Shown in pieces: positions 42,065 to 51,980 of a stretch of 64,000 nucleotides of DNA. The notes beneath the pieces are model-generated. The model had not been told where the DNA came from. It searched no databases and was given only the letters and a program-made list of their open reading frames with translations. The position numbers were made by a program, and so were the translations under genes. Numbering within the stretch: the first letter of the stretch is position 1; the number at the start of each line of letters is the position of its first letter. The DNA comes from Salinisphaera sp963835375 (GTDB lineage Bacteria > Pseudomonadota > Gammaproteobacteria > Nevskiales > Salinisphaeraceae), in contig CAWIGB010000015.1 of NCBI GenBank assembly GCA_963835375.1, forward strand, positions 62,001-126,000, written 5' to 3'.

Positions 42065-43342
42065 ATGGAAATTATCGATCGTCTCGAATCGGAAGTGCGT
42101 GGCTACGTCCGCTCGTTCCCGAAAGTGTTCACGCACGCCAAGGCCAACAAGATGACCACCGAGGATGGGGCCGAATATCTCGACTTCTTCTCGGGCGCCG
42201 GCGCGCTCAACTATGGCCATAATGATGAGGTCATGAAGAAAGCGCTGCTCGATTACATCGAATCGGACGGCGTGACCCACGGCCTCGATATGGCCACGGA
42301 CGCGAAGCAGAAGTTCCTCGCGACGTTCGAGGACGTCATCATGAAACCCCGGAACATGGAGTATAAGATCCAGTTCCCCGGCCCGACCGGCACCAATGCC
42401 GTCGAGGCCGCGCTCAAGATCGCGCGCAAGGTCAAGAAGCGCGACCGCGTGCTGTTCTTCACCAACGCCTATCACGGCATGACGCTCGGCGCGCTGGCGG
42501 TGACCGGTAACGCTGCCAAGCGCGGCGGTGCGGGCGTGGACATGCCCGGTGCCATTCCGCAGCCGTACAGCGGCTATTTCGGTGAAGGGCGCGATACCGC
42601 TGAAGACCTGGAGATGCTGCTCTCCAACAGCTCCTCCGGTTTGGAGAAGCCGGCGGCGATCATCCTCGAAACTGTTCAGGGCGAAGGCGGCATCAACGTG
42701 GCCGATTTCGACTGGCTGAAGAAGATCGAGGCGCTCTGCCGCAAGCACGACATGCTGCTGATCGTGGACGATATCCAGGCCGGCGTCGGCCGCACTGGGC
42801 CGTTCTTCTCGTTCGAGCCGGCCGGCATCAGCCCGGACATCATCACGGTGTCGAAGTCGCTGTCGGGCTATGGTCTGCCGCTGGCGATCACCATGATCAA
42901 GCCCGAGTACGACATCTGGGCGCCGGGCGAGCATAACGGCACGTTCCGCGGCAACAACCATGCGTTCGTGACGGCCATGGCCGCGCTCAACGAATACTGG
43001 CGCGACGACAAGCTCGAGAAATCCGTGCTGCGCATGAGCGATCGCATCAAGGAACGCCTGAATGGCATCCTGAGTGCCAACCCGGCCTTCAAGGCCGAGG
43101 TGCGGGGTCGCGGCTTCTTCATCGGCATCGATTGCGAACAGGCCGAACTGGCCGACGAAATCGCGGCCGAATGCTTCAAGAACCATCTGATCTGCGAAAC
43201 CGCCGGCCCGGACGATAATGTCATCAAGGTGATGCCGCCGTTGATTTCGCCGGACGCCGATATCGAAGCCGGTCTGGACATCCTCGAAGCCGCGATCAAC
43301 ACCGTGCTCGACAAGCATGGTCTGCTGAACAACGCAGCCTGA
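42065..43342 (+). CDS. ectB: diaminobutyrate-2-oxoglutarate aminotransferase EctB
   Basis: EctB makes 2,4-diaminobutyrate from aspartate semialdehyde, the first ectoine step. The 425-residue class III aminotransferase begins MEIIDRLESEVRGYVRSFP after an AGGAG site. Family motifs include FLDFFSGAGALNYGHN (read as YLDFFSGAGALNYGHN), QFPGPTGTNAVEAALKIARK, LIVDDIQAGVGRTGPFFSFE, and the PLP-lysine segment IITVSKSLSGYGLPLA. It follows ectA by 61 bp. No aspartokinase gene specific to ectoine is present nearby. Confidence 0.97.
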   Translation: MEIIDRLESEVRGYVRSFPKVFTHAKANKMTTEDGAEYLDFFSGAGALNYGHNDEVMKKALLDYIESDGVTHGLDMATDAKQKFLATFEDVIMKPRNMEYKIQFPGPTGTNAVEAALKIARKVKKRDRVLFFTNAYHGMTLGALAVTGNAAKRGGAGVDMPGAIPQPYSGYFGEGRDTAEDLEMLLSNSSSGLEKPAAIILETVQGEGGINVADFDWLKKIEALCRKHDMLLIVDDIQAGVGRTGPFFSFEPAGISPDIITVSKSLSGYGLPLAITMIKPEYDIWAPGEHNGTFRGNNHAFVTAMAALNEYWRDDKLEKSVLRMSDRIKERLNGILSANPAFKAEVRGRGFFIGIDCEQAELADEIAAECFKNHLICETAGPDDNVIKVMPPLISPDADIEAGLDILEAAINTVLDKHGLLNNAA

Positions 43343-43448
43343 ATCGGGCTTGCTGTTTCTTTCTCCTTTATTAATGAATTCGGGCTATCGGTCACCGGTC
43401 TTTGCTGTAGTATGAAGTCGGTGGCTGTAAACAAATAAAGGAGTCGAT

Positions 43449-43838
43449 ATGAAGATCGTCCGCACCGAGGATCTGCGCGGTACTGATCGTGAAGTGGTCA
43501 GCCCGGATGGCTGGACCAGCGTCCGTTGGCTGTTGGCCAGGGACGGCATGGGCTTTTCGTTCCATGAGACGACGTTCCCGCCGGGCCTCGAATTCGACAT
43601 GTGGTACAAGCACCACTTCGAAGCGGTGTTCTGCTATCAGGGCGAGGGCACGCTCGTTAACCGCGACACCGGCGAAGAATTCGAGATCAAGCCGGGCACG
43701 GTCTATGCGCTGGACAACCACGACCGTCATACGTTGAAGGCCAAGACCGAGATGAAGCTGGTCTGTGCCTTCAATCCGCCGGTCACGGGTCGTGAAATCC
43801 ACGACGAGGACGGCGCCTACGTCCCGCCGAACGACTGA
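43449..43838 (+). CDS. ectC: L-ectoine synthase EctC
   Basis: EctC cyclises N-gamma-acetyldiaminobutyrate to ectoine. The 129-residue cupin shows the typical sequence MKIVRTEDLRGTDREVVS, GFSFHETTFPPG, DMWYKHHFEAVFCYQGEG (metal and active-site region), GTVYALDNHDRHTL and CAFNPPVTGREIHDEDGAY. The AAAGGAG site precedes the ATG. It closes the ectABC operon and is followed by a strong terminator. No ectD hydroxylase gene follows, so the product is probably ectoine, not hydroxyectoine, unless ectD lies elsewhere. Confidence 0.98.
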   Translation: MKIVRTEDLRGTDREVVSPDGWTSVRWLLARDGMGFSFHETTFPPGLEFDMWYKHHFEAVFCYQGEGTLVNRDTGEEFEIKPGTVYALDNHDRHTLKAKTEMKLVCAFNPPVTGREIHDEDGAYVPPND

Positions 43839-43881
43839 TTCGGAGAACGATCAGCGCGCTTCGCGCCTGCGCTGGCTCGAC

Positions 43882-43916
43882 AAAAAACCCCGGCCGTTCT
43901 CGGCCGGGGTTTTTTC
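43882..43916 (+). terminator. intrinsic terminator of ectABC
   Basis: A perfect AAAAAACCCCGGCCG / CGGCCGGGGTTTTTT hairpin with a four-base loop ends the ectoine operon. It is symmetrical and may also serve the convergent small membrane protein gene. Confidence 0.93.
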
Positions 43917-43956
43917 TTCAGCGCGCGAGTGGTACGCGATCGCGCGGCGCATCATG

Positions 43957-44268
43957 TCAGGCGGTCAGGCCGCCAATCAGTGCCCCGACCAAGAGCGGAA
44001 AACCCTGGATCACGATCACCAGGAACAGGCTGATGGAGGCGATCGCGCCGATCACCGGCAGGCCGATCAGCGCGGTGCCGGCGGCCATCAGCATCAGGCA
44101 CAGCACCAGCGCCGGCAGGATCGCGGCCAATAGCCCGCGGCCCGCGCTGCCGGCAGTACGCCCGCCCACGAAGCCGGCCAGAAGCGGGCCGGCCAGCGGC
44201 AGCCAGAACAGCACCAGCGAAATGACGGCCATCCATATGATGGCCATGACCAGACTGCCTTTCTGCAT
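43957..44268 (-). CDS. small hypothetical membrane protein
   Basis: The 103-residue protein has three to four hydrophobic segments (about residues 7-30, 45-68 and 70-95) joined by glycine-rich turns such as GFVGGRTAGSAGRG. I do not recognise a family with confidence. Composition is like that of small membrane-embedded proteins with a glycine-zipper pattern. It lies between ectC and queH, convergent with ectC and divergent from queH. Nothing in the sequence ties it to ectoine metabolism. Confidence 0.6.
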   Translation of the reverse strand: MQKGSLVMAIIWMAVISLVLFWLPLAGPLLAGFVGGRTAGSAGRGLLAAILPALVLCLMLMAAGTALIGLPVIGAIASISLFLVIVIQGFPLLVGALIGGLTA

Positions 44269-44345
44269 GCGGCTCCCTCGTGGACGTGGCGCCCGCGAAT
44301 ACGGACAATAGGCACAATTATCGCATTGCAGGACCGAGTCGCGAC

Positions 44346-45089
44346 ATGAATTCCTACAGTCTCGACAATTACGAACGCCCCGAATTGATTCCGCCGGAGC
44401 CGGGCACCAAGCTGCTCATGCATTCGTGCTGTGCGCCCTGCGCCGGCGAAGTGCTGGCCGCGGTTAAGGCATCCGGCATCGATGTGACGGTGTATTTCTA
44501 CAACCCGAATATCCATCCCCAGGCGGAGTACGAGATGCGCAAGGCCGAGGATACGCGCTATTGCGACGAGCTCGGCATTCCGCATATCGATGGCGATTAC
44601 GATACCGATAACTGGTTCGATCGGATTCGTGGGCTCGAGGATGAGCCGGAGCGTGGCCGCCGTTGCACGGTCTGCTTCGACATGCGATTCGAGCGCACGG
44701 CACTGTTCGCCGCGGAGAACGGCTATCACATGATCTCGTCGACGCTGGGCATCTCGCGCTGGAAGAACATGGCGCAGATCAACGAGGCCGGCGTACGCGC
44801 GACCGCGCGCTATCCCGAAATCAGCTACTGGACGCTCAACTGGCGCAAGAAGGGCGGCGCGGCCCGCATGATCGAGATCGCCAAGCGCGAATCGTTCTAT
44901 CAGCAGGAATACTGCGGCTGCGTATACAGCCTGCGTGACACGAACAAGCATCGCCGTGACAGCGGGCGGGAGCGGATACAGAAAGGCGTAAAGTTCTATG
45001 GCCGCGAGGCAGTCAAGAGCCCGCTGCCACCGGACAGCGGGCGCGGAGAATATCCTTGGCTGAAGCAGAAGTCCGCCTCGGAAAATTAG
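44346..45089 (+). CDS. queH: epoxyqueuosine reductase QueH
   Basis: QueH carries out the last step of queuosine synthesis in tRNA and is unrelated to the cobalamin enzyme QueG. The 247-residue protein keeps the cysteine motifs of the family: LLMHSCCAPCAGEVLAA near the N-terminus, RRCTVCFDMRFERTA in the middle and QQEYCGCVYSLRDTN near the C-terminus. Their spacing supports the iron-sulfur and second metal site. The start is the ATG at 44346 (MNSYSLDNYERPELIPP); upstream codons look unconserved. It is followed by a 208-bp gap with no visible gene, then the insertion sequence. Confidence 0.9.
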   Translation: MNSYSLDNYERPELIPPEPGTKLLMHSCCAPCAGEVLAAVKASGIDVTVYFYNPNIHPQAEYEMRKAEDTRYCDELGIPHIDGDYDTDNWFDRIRGLEDEPERGRRCTVCFDMRFERTALFAAENGYHMISSTLGISRWKNMAQINEAGVRATARYPEISYWTLNWRKKGGAARMIEIAKRESFYQQEYCGCVYSLRDTNKHRRDSGRERIQKGVKFYGREAVKSPLPPDSGRGEYPWLKQKSASEN

Positions 45090-45297
45090 CTGTGGGCGTC
45101 GACAGCCCGTGCGCGGATGGCCGCGCATGCGCACCCGTGAGCAATATGCTATTCGCCAGTGAGGGCGTTATGCCGTACAAACCGGCTGCCGCCACCCAGG
45201 CTCTAGCGAGAACTGCCCGCAGATCGACGTATTCTTCAAATAAACCGATGTCCAGTCGCAGCCAGGCTCATGGCAAAATGCGGGCCGGCCGTTGATG

Positions 45298-46352
45298 TGC
45301 GGATCGAATTCATTCTTGATTAGGCGAAACTCAGAGCTATCGGTTTTAGCAAGGTGCGGTGGTGGCTGTGGCGCGGATGACGGGTAGGATGGAACGCAAG
45401 TCATAGCGGGGTTGAACGGTACTGGAAGTGGCAGATAGCGCGATGCGTATTGGCAAATTGAAGGCGTGGTAGGTGCGGTGATCGCATTTTGAGGTTGCCA
45501 GCATGATGTTGACTGATCGAAACTCGGGATGGGTGGCGAGGCGCGGCCTGAGCGGGTGACGATCGCCAGATGACTCGCGACTTCCGCACGCAGCGCCGAA
45601 ACGTCGGCAGCCCATCGCTTCGGCCTCGTTCTCAGCCGGCGAGCATCGCGGGTCCGGCCAGCAGCGCCTCGGTGTGGAGGGCATACAGCAGATCACGACT
45701 GATGCGGCGCGCCGTCGTCCACGGGGGAGACCGCCATAACGAATGGGATCTTGCTGGGCGATCCCGGCCGTGTTGGCCGGGCTCAGCGGGTCGCTCAGCG
45801 CCCAGGTAGGCGTCATCGATCTTGACATGGCCCGACAACTGGCGCCTGGATTCACGCTCGACCATCACCTGCATCAGTTTCTGCTTGATCCGCCAGGCTG
45901 ATCGGTAACTACGCTGAGCTGGCGTCGCAGCTCGAGTGCCGACACGTTGTTCTTGGCCTGGTTCATCAGATGCATGGCCAGAAACCAGGTCGTCAAGGGG
46001 AGTTTGGTCGAGGCGAAGATCGTACCGGACGTCACCGTCGTCTGATGTCGACACCGCTGGCACTGCCAGTGCGTGCGGCCGGCGCGCTCGAACGTCGTAT
46101 GCCGCCGGCCACGACACGCCGGGCAAGCAAAGCCACTCGGCCAACGGGCGGCGGCTATGGCCTGCTCGCATTGCGCTTCGGTGCCATACCTTTGCATGAA
46201 CTCGGGCATCGATAACCCCGGCTGCATCTGGACGCGATTCGTCGCCATGACCTCTCTCCTCGGTCTCATGGCCTTGATTATCCGGATACGCTGGGTCATT
46301 TCCTGACCCAGCTGAGTTTCGAGCCTAATCAAGATTCATTTTGTCGATCCGC
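45298..46352. mobile_element. IS1595-family insertion sequence (ISXO2-type transposase)
   Basis: The element is about 1055 bp. Imperfect terminal inverted repeats of 33-38 bp share GCGGATCGA at the outer side and CTTGATTAGGC further in, at 45298-45333 and 46315-46352. One transposase gene fills the interior on the minus strand. The eight bases flanking each end do not match, so no target duplication is seen. The full length and ends suggest a recent insertion between queH and gshA, with apparent frameshifts in the transposase. Confidence 0.75.
45320..46248 (-). CDS. IS1595-family transposase (frameshifted)
   Basis: The N-terminal part carries the IS1595 zinc-finger helix: CEQAIAAARWPSGFACPACR followed by HWQCQRCRHQTTVTSGTIFA and KLPLTTWFLAMHLM. 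A +1 shift near 45900 leads to YRSAWRIKQKLMQVMVERES and the DDE-type start GHVKIDDAYLGAERP. Later shifts reach HPEFRSVNIML, TYHAFNLP and YDLRSILP. The most likely stop at 45320 falls within the left inverted repeat. The corrected length is close to 308 residues, the family norm. At least two, probably five, base insertions are needed, so activity cannot be judged. Confidence 0.75.
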
Positions 46353-46386
46353 GGTCATTCGCGGACTCAGGTTTTCAGTGCGCCAT

Positions 46387-47751
46387 TCAGTAGGCGAATT
46401 CCTCGAACACCGGGTCCACCGAGTGGTTCCAGCGGCCGTGGTACAACGACAACAGATGCTCGGCCGGGGTCACGCCGGTCTCGGCAATCTCTGCCAGTTG
46501 GTCCAGGAACATCGATTCGTCGCGATCGAGGCTATCCAGCTGCGCGCGCCGGCGCAGGCCGTTCTGCGCGATCGCGACCGTTTCGCGGGCGATGTCGCCG
46601 AGCGTGCCGCCACGAAATGGCGTCTTCAGGCCGTGTGTCGGCGCCTGATCGCGAAGATGGTTGCGTTCCTCACGCGTGAAATCCGATACCAGGTTCCAAG
46701 CTTCGTCCAGTGCCACGCTGTCATAGCAAAGCCCGGCCCAGAGCGCCGGCAGGGCACATAGGCGGCGCCATGGGCCGCCATCGGCACCGCGCATTTCCAT
46801 GAACCGTTTCAGGCGAACCTCGGGGAAGATGGTCGTCAGATGATCGTCCCAGTCCCCCATGGTCGGCCGTTCGCCCGGCAGGGCCGGTAGCTTGCCGGCC
46901 AGGAAATCGCGAAACGACTGGCCCGAGGCGTCGATGTAGCGCCCGTCGCGATAGACGAAATACATCGGCACGTCGAGCGCGAATTCCTTGTAGCGTTCGA
47001 AGCCCATCGCCTCGTCGAAGACCCAGTCGAGCATGCCGCAGCGATCGGGATCGGTATCGGTCCAGATATGGCTGCGATACGACACGAAGCCGTTGGGCTG
47101 GCCTTCCTTGAACGGGGAATTGGCGAACAGTGCCGTGGCGATGGGCTGCAACGCCAGCCCAACGCGGAATTTCTTGATCATGTCGGCTTCGGAGCCGTAG
47201 TCGATGTTCACCTGGACGGTCGACGTGCGCAGCATCATGTCGATGCCGAGATTGCCGACTTTCGGCATATACGATTTCATGATCTCGTAGCGCGCCTTGG
47301 GCATCCACGGACAGTCTTCGCGCGGCCACTTCGGCTGGAAACCGAGGCCGATCAGGCCGACATTCATCTCCGCCGCGACCTCCTTGACCTGGCGCAGATG
47401 CACATGGATCTCGTCACAGGTTTCGTGGATGGAATACAGCGGCGCGCCGGCGAGTTCGAGCTGGCCCCCGGGTTCGAGCGTGATGTGGCATCGGTCGAGC
47501 TCGAGCGCCACAACGCGACCATCCTCGATCATCGGCTGCCAGCCGAAGCGCTGGAGTCTCTCGAGGAAAGTCGAGATGCTCTGCTCGCCGTCGAAGGGCA
47601 GGGGGCGGAGCGTTTTGCGATCGAAGACGAACTTCTCGTGCTCGGTGCCCAGGCGCCAGCGGCTCGGCGGTTTGCAGGCGTCTTCGAAATAGGCGACCAG
47701 CTGACGCTCGTCGGTGATCGGCGCGCCGCCGGACTGTGAAGGAGCGGACAT
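46387..47751 (-). CDS. gshA: glutamate-cysteine ligase, plant/alphaproteobacterial type
   Basis: The enzyme makes gamma-glutamylcysteine from Glu, Cys and ATP. The 454-residue protein belongs to the GCS2 class seen in plants, alphaproteobacteria and xanthomonads, not the E. coli class. Motifs are WRLGTEHEKFVFD, the substrate loop ITLEPGGQLELAGAPL, MLRTSTVQVNIDYGSEADM and RFMEMRGADGGPW. The ATG at 47751 is chosen; in-frame ATGs at about 47811 and further upstream are possible. The product feeds glutathione and, because egtC is present, probably ergothioneine. It abuts the insertion sequence by 34 bp and is divergent from ubiA. Confidence 0.93.
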   Translation of the reverse strand: MSAPSQSGGAPITDERQLVAYFEDACKPPSRWRLGTEHEKFVFDRKTLRPLPFDGEQSISTFLERLQRFGWQPMIEDGRVVALELDRCHITLEPGGQLELAGAPLYSIHETCDEIHVHLRQVKEVAAEMNVGLIGLGFQPKWPREDCPWMPKARYEIMKSYMPKVGNLGIDMMLRTSTVQVNIDYGSEADMIKKFRVGLALQPIATALFANSPFKEGQPNGFVSYRSHIWTDTDPDRCGMLDWVFDEAMGFERYKEFALDVPMYFVYRDGRYIDASGQSFRDFLAGKLPALPGERPTMGDWDDHLTTIFPEVRLKRFMEMRGADGGPWRRLCALPALWAGLCYDSVALDEAWNLVSDFTREERNHLRDQAPTHGLKTPFRGGTLGDIARETVAIAQNGLRRRAQLDSLDRDESMFLDQLAEIAETGVTPAEHLLSLYHGRWNHSVDPVFEEFAY

Positions 47752-47909
47752 GGGTTCTCCCGAGGGCGAGCGCCGCCCCTGGGGAGCGAAGCCGCCGGAA
47801 TTTTGCGCCATGGTAACGTTTCGGGGTTGTGCGAGGGTAGTTGCGCTATGCACTCGGACCGATACTCGTTTTCAGCAACCGGCCCGCGACGGCCGCAAAG
47901 GATTCCGTG

Positions 47910-48789
47910 ATGGCCACGACCACGCAGCCTGCCAGCAAGCTGGACTGTTATCTGCGACTCACGCGCTTGAACAAGCCGATCGGCATATTCCTGGTGGTGT
48001 GGCCGATGCTCTGGGCGTTATGGCTGGCCGCGCGTGGCATGCCGAACCTGTGGGTGCTGCTGGTGTTCGTGGTCGGGGCGGTGCTCATGCGCTCGGCCGG
48101 CTGTGTGATGAACGACTACGCCGATCGCCACATCGACGGCCACGTCAAGCGTACGAAGGCGCGCCCTCTGGCCACCGGTGAAGTCAGCGAGAAGGAAGCG
48201 CTGATTCTGTTCGTCGTCGCTGTGTCTGGCCGCATTCGCACTGGTGCTCACGTTGAACGGGCTGACGATCGCCATGGCCTTTGTCGGGGTGGCGCTTGCG
48301 GCGTTGTACCCGTTCACCAAGCGCGTCACGCACTGGCCGCAGATGTTTCTCGGCGCGGCCTTCGGCTGGGCCGTGCCGATGGCGTTCGCGGCCCAGAGCG
48401 GGCACGTGCCGCCCGGTGGCTGGATTCTGTTCATCGCCACGCTGATCTGGGCGCTCATCTACGATACGTATTACGCCATGGTCGATCGCGACGATGACCT
48501 CAAGATCGGCGTGAAATCCACGGCCGTACTCTGGGGCGAGCGCGACCGCGCCATCATCGGCGCATTCCAGTGTCTGTTTTACTGCGCTGCTGGTGGTGGT
48601 CGGCGCTGATGTTCGGGCTCGGCTTTTTCTACTATCTCGGGTTGCGTGGGCGCGATCGCCATGTCGGTCTACCATCAATGGATCACTCGAGCACGTGATC
48701 GCGAATCCTGTTTCAAGGTATTCATGCAGCACAACTTTCTCGGCGGCGTCATCTTTGCCGGCCTGGTGGTGGATCTGGCGCTGTTGTAA
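47910..48789 (+). CDS. ubiA: 4-hydroxybenzoate polyprenyltransferase UbiA (multiply frameshifted)
   Basis: UbiA attaches the polyprenyl tail to 4-hydroxybenzoate in ubiquinone synthesis. The N-terminal YLRLTRLNKPIGIFLVVWPM is followed by the prenyl-diphosphate motif NDYADRHIDGHVKRTKARPL. The second Asp motif DTYYAMVDRDDDLKIGVKST lies beyond a +1 shift near 48222. Three more +1 shifts, near 48575, 48605 and 48645, give the last helices ending FAGLVVDLALL. The corrected length is about 291 residues, as in E. coli (290). It is divergent from gshA. Confidence 0.9.
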
Positions 48790-48845
48790 GCCTGCCGTCT
48801 GCGCTCATCGTAGAACCGGCGCACATCAGACCGCAAGAACATTGC

Positions 48846-49895
48846 ATGCAAGCACGTATCGTCACCAAGGGCCTGTTCGCCTGTTTCGACTCGGACCTGA
48901 CCGATGCCGAGGATGCGGCCGTCAACGTGGAGGTCTCGGCCGTGGCCTGGGACGGCGAGCGTCTGGTGTTCGGCAGCGACAAGGACATTCCAGGCGCCCA
49001 CCGCTCGCCGGTGTTCTCGCTGGCGATGGACGACGGCGCGCCCGCGCGAGGACTCGCTTGCGTACTACACCGCCGAGCTGATCCAGAACGCGGAGAAGTA
49101 CGAGGATTTCGCGCTGACCGACGACTGCCGGCATCTGGTGGCCACCACCGGGTTCGACCGGGTCGCCGACGACGGCGCGCATCAGGACGTGTACAACCGT
49201 TTGCTGGTCTGGCCCTGCGGGCGAGCCCGATGCGCCGCAGCTCGTGGCCGAACGCGATAACGAAGGCGTGCGCAGCTCCGTCGTGCTGCGCGAGCATCTG
49301 GCCGGCCGTGCTCGGCGCGCCGTATTTCAAGATCGAGGGGCTGGCCAGCGTGCCCGGGCCCGAACGGCGGTGATCCGATGCTGTTGTTCGGCGATTCGCG
49401 AGGTCGGCGTCGATCACGAGAATTTCGATTATGTCGGCGCGGGTGGTCGGCGTGGCCTATCGCGTCGAGGACGATGAGCTCACGCTCACCGGCGAATTTT
49501 TCGCTGGTCTACGAGTTCGAGCCGTCGCGCTGGGACGGCGTGCGCTTCGATGTCGGCTTGTCGAGCCTGGAGTACGACCGCGGCGCGTCAGAGGCTGTAT
49601 TTCCTGACCAGTTTCGAAATTGACGACGGGCAGGGCGGCGATCGGATCGGGCGCGTATCTGTGGTCGTTTTCGCTCGCCGGAGTTTCGTGCGGGCGACCA
49701 GCCGACGCTGGTCGAGATGCCGAACGGCGAGCCGCTCGAATTCCATAACAAGGCCGAGGGCGTCGCCGTGCTGCCCGATGGTCGCTTGTTCGTCGCCTAC
49801 GATCCGGACCGCGAGCTGGCGCTCGAGGCCGATCATCCGCGCGACGGCGCGGCACCCACGAAGCGCCGTATACCGTGCTCGAACTCGTCGACTGA
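48846..49895 (+). CDS. conserved hypothetical protein, possibly beta-propeller-like (multiply frameshifted)
   Basis: Pieces of one protein lie in successive frames. It begins MQARIVTKGLFACFDSDLTD and continues with VSAVAWDGERLVFGSDKDIP, SLAYYTAELIQNAEKYEDFA, then HLVATTGFDRV. After that come VLGAPYFKIEGLASVPG and VGVAYRVEDDELTLTGEF. The last part contains RLYFLTSFEIDDGQGGDRIG, FHNKAEGVAVLPDGRLFVAY and a C-terminal YTVLELVD. About six to nine +1 shifts are needed; the corrected product is near 346 residues. Repeated strand-turn elements with EGLA and EGVAVLPDGRL recall beta-propellers of uncertain function. It lies between ubiA and bioA. Confidence 0.65.
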
Positions 49896-49975
49896 AGATC
49901 CCGCCGAACGCCGGGGCGCGGGTGGTGACGACCGCCCGCGGCCCGGCGCCGTTCATTCAGCACAAAGCGCAACCC

Positions 49976-51338
49976 ATGACCAATCAGGACCTGATCGCCC
50001 GCGATCTGAAAGTGCTCTGGCATCCCTGCACGCAGATGAAGGACACGCAGACAACTGCCGCCGATTCCGATGCGGCGCGGTGAAGGCGTCTGGCTCGAGG
50101 ATTTCGACGGCAATCGGTATATCGATGCCGTGAGCTCCTGGTGGGTGAATATCTTCGGCCACGCCAACCCGGCCATCAACGACCGGATCAAGACCCAGCT
50201 CGACACCATCGAGCACGTCATGCTGGCAGGCTTCACCCACGAGCCGGCGGTGGAACTGGCCGAGCGCCTGGTGGATATCTCGCCGGACGGGCTGAACAAG
50301 GTGTTCTATGCCGACAACGGATCGGCCGCCGTGGAAGTGGCGCTCAAGATGAGTTTCCACTACTGGCTGCAATACCGGTCACGGCGAGAAGACGCGCTTC
50401 ATCAATCTGAGCAACAGCTATCACGGCGAGACGCTCGGCGCGCTGGCACTCGGCGATGTCGCACTTTACAAGAAGACTTACGAACCGCTGCTGCTCAAGC
50501 CGCTGACGGCGCCATCGCCGGATTGCTTTAATCGAGAGCCCGGGGTGTCCTGGGAAGAGCACAGCCGGCAGATGTTCGTGCACATGGAAGCACTGCTGGC
50601 TGCGCATGCCGACGAGACCTGTGCGGTGATCGTCGAGCCGCTGCTGCAGTGTGCCGGTCATATGCGGATGTATCACCCGGTCTATCTGGAGCTGTTGCGC
50701 GAGGCGTGCGATCGCTACAACGTGCACCTGATAGCCGACGAGATCGCCACCGGCTTCGGCCGCACCGGGACACTGTTCGCCTGCGAGCAGGCCGGCGAGA
50801 ACGGCATCACGCCCGATTTCATGTGTCTGTCGAAAGGCATCACCGCGGGCTATCTTCCGATGTCGGTCGCGTTGACCACTGACGAGATCTACGACGCGTT
50901 CTACGACGAATACGAGAACCTCACCGCTTTTCTGCACTCGCATTCCTATACCGGCAATCCGCTTGCCTGCGCCGCGGCGCTCGCGACGCTGGACGAGTTC
51001 GCTGCGCATGATCAGATCAACGCGAACCGCGTTCTGTCCGAGCGCATGGCACGCGCGACAGCGCCGCTCAACGATCATCCGCATGTGGCCGAAGTGCGCC
51101 AGACCGGCATGGTGCTCGCCATCGAAATGGTCAAGGACAAGGCCAGCCGTACGCCGTTCGACTGGCGCGAGCGTCGTGGGCTGTCGGTCTATCGCCACGC
51201 GTCTGACGCGCCAGTGCGCTGCTGCGCCCGCTCGGCGATACCATCTATTTCATGCCCCCGTACGTGATCTCGCCGGAGCAGATCGATCACCTGGCCGAAG
51301 TGGCCGCCGAGGGCATCGAGCGCGCTGTCTCGACTTGA
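49976..51338 (+). CDS. bioA: adenosylmethionine-8-amino-7-oxononanoate aminotransferase BioA (frameshifted)
   Basis: BioA uses SAM as amino donor to make 7,8-diaminopelargonate in biotin synthesis. The N-terminus MTNQDLIARDLKVLWHPCTQ is typical. After a +1 shift near 50060 come GVWLEDFDGNRYIDAVSSWW and YADNGSAAVEVALKMSF. A shift near 50385 leads to NLSNSYHGETLGALALGD, LIADEIATGFGRTGTLFACE and the PLP-lysine segment FMCLSKGITAGYLP. Two shifts near 51200-51230 give the end TIYFMPPYVISPEQID. The corrected length is about 452 residues. No other bio gene is adjacent. Confidence 0.92.
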
Positions 51339-51408
51339 ATCGCGCACGCTGCTAGCCTGTGCAATCCGCGTAATGGCACGGCCTTACGCTCCCATTTGAG
51401 TCGCGAAG

Positions 51409-51437
51409 CGGTCGCCGTCTCGGGCGACCGTTTTGTT
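51409..51437 (+). terminator. intrinsic terminator after bioA
   Basis: A CGGTCGCC / GGCGACCG hairpin with a six-base loop is followed by TTTTGTTTT, in the bioA-greA gap. Confidence 0.75.
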
Positions 51438-51471
51438 TTCATATGCTGATGAATCATGCCGAGGTGGTTTC

Positions 51472-51956
51472 ATGGACCGTACGCCACTGACTGAAACCGG
51501 CGCGCAGGCGCTGCGCCAGGAACTCGAACGTCTGAAGAAGACGGAGCGCCCGCGTATTGTTGCGGCGATCGAGGAAGCGCGCGCGCATGGCGATCTCAAG
51601 GAAAACGCGGAATACCACGCCGCGAAGGAAGAGCAGAGCTTCAACGAGGGCCGGATCGCCGAGGTCGAAGTGCAAGCTTGCTTCGGCCCAGATCGTGGAT
51701 GTGGCCAAGGCCGGCGCCCAGGCCAACGGCCGCATCATCTTCGGTGCGACGGTGGATCTGGCGGACGAGGACTCGGGCGACGAACTGACCTATCAGATCG
51801 TCGGCGAGGACGAGGCCGACATCAAGAAAGGCCTGCTGTCGTTTGCGTCGCCGATCGCGCGGGCGCTGATCGGCAAGAGCGAAGGCGACGTCGTCGACGT
51901 CGACGTGCCGGGCGGCAAGCGCACGCTCGAAGTCGTCGAGGTCGCGCTACCGCTGA
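51472..51956 (+). CDS. greA: transcription elongation factor GreA (two frameshifts)
   Basis: GreA rescues backtracked RNA polymerase by stimulating transcript cleavage. The N-terminal coiled-coil hairpin with its acidic tip is clear: PLTETGAQALRQELERLKK, then AIEEARAHGDLKENAEYHAA. A +1 shift near 51676 leads to NGRIIFGATVDLADEDSGDE, LTYQIVGEDEADIKKGLLSF and ARALIGKSEGDVVDV. The last residues (EV.YR) need a second +1 shift near 51945 to reach the TGA at 51954. The corrected length is about 160 residues (E. coli 158). It is convergent with yhbY. Confidence 0.93.
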
Positions 51957-51980
51957 TGCCACGCAGAGCGGGCGGCGGTG

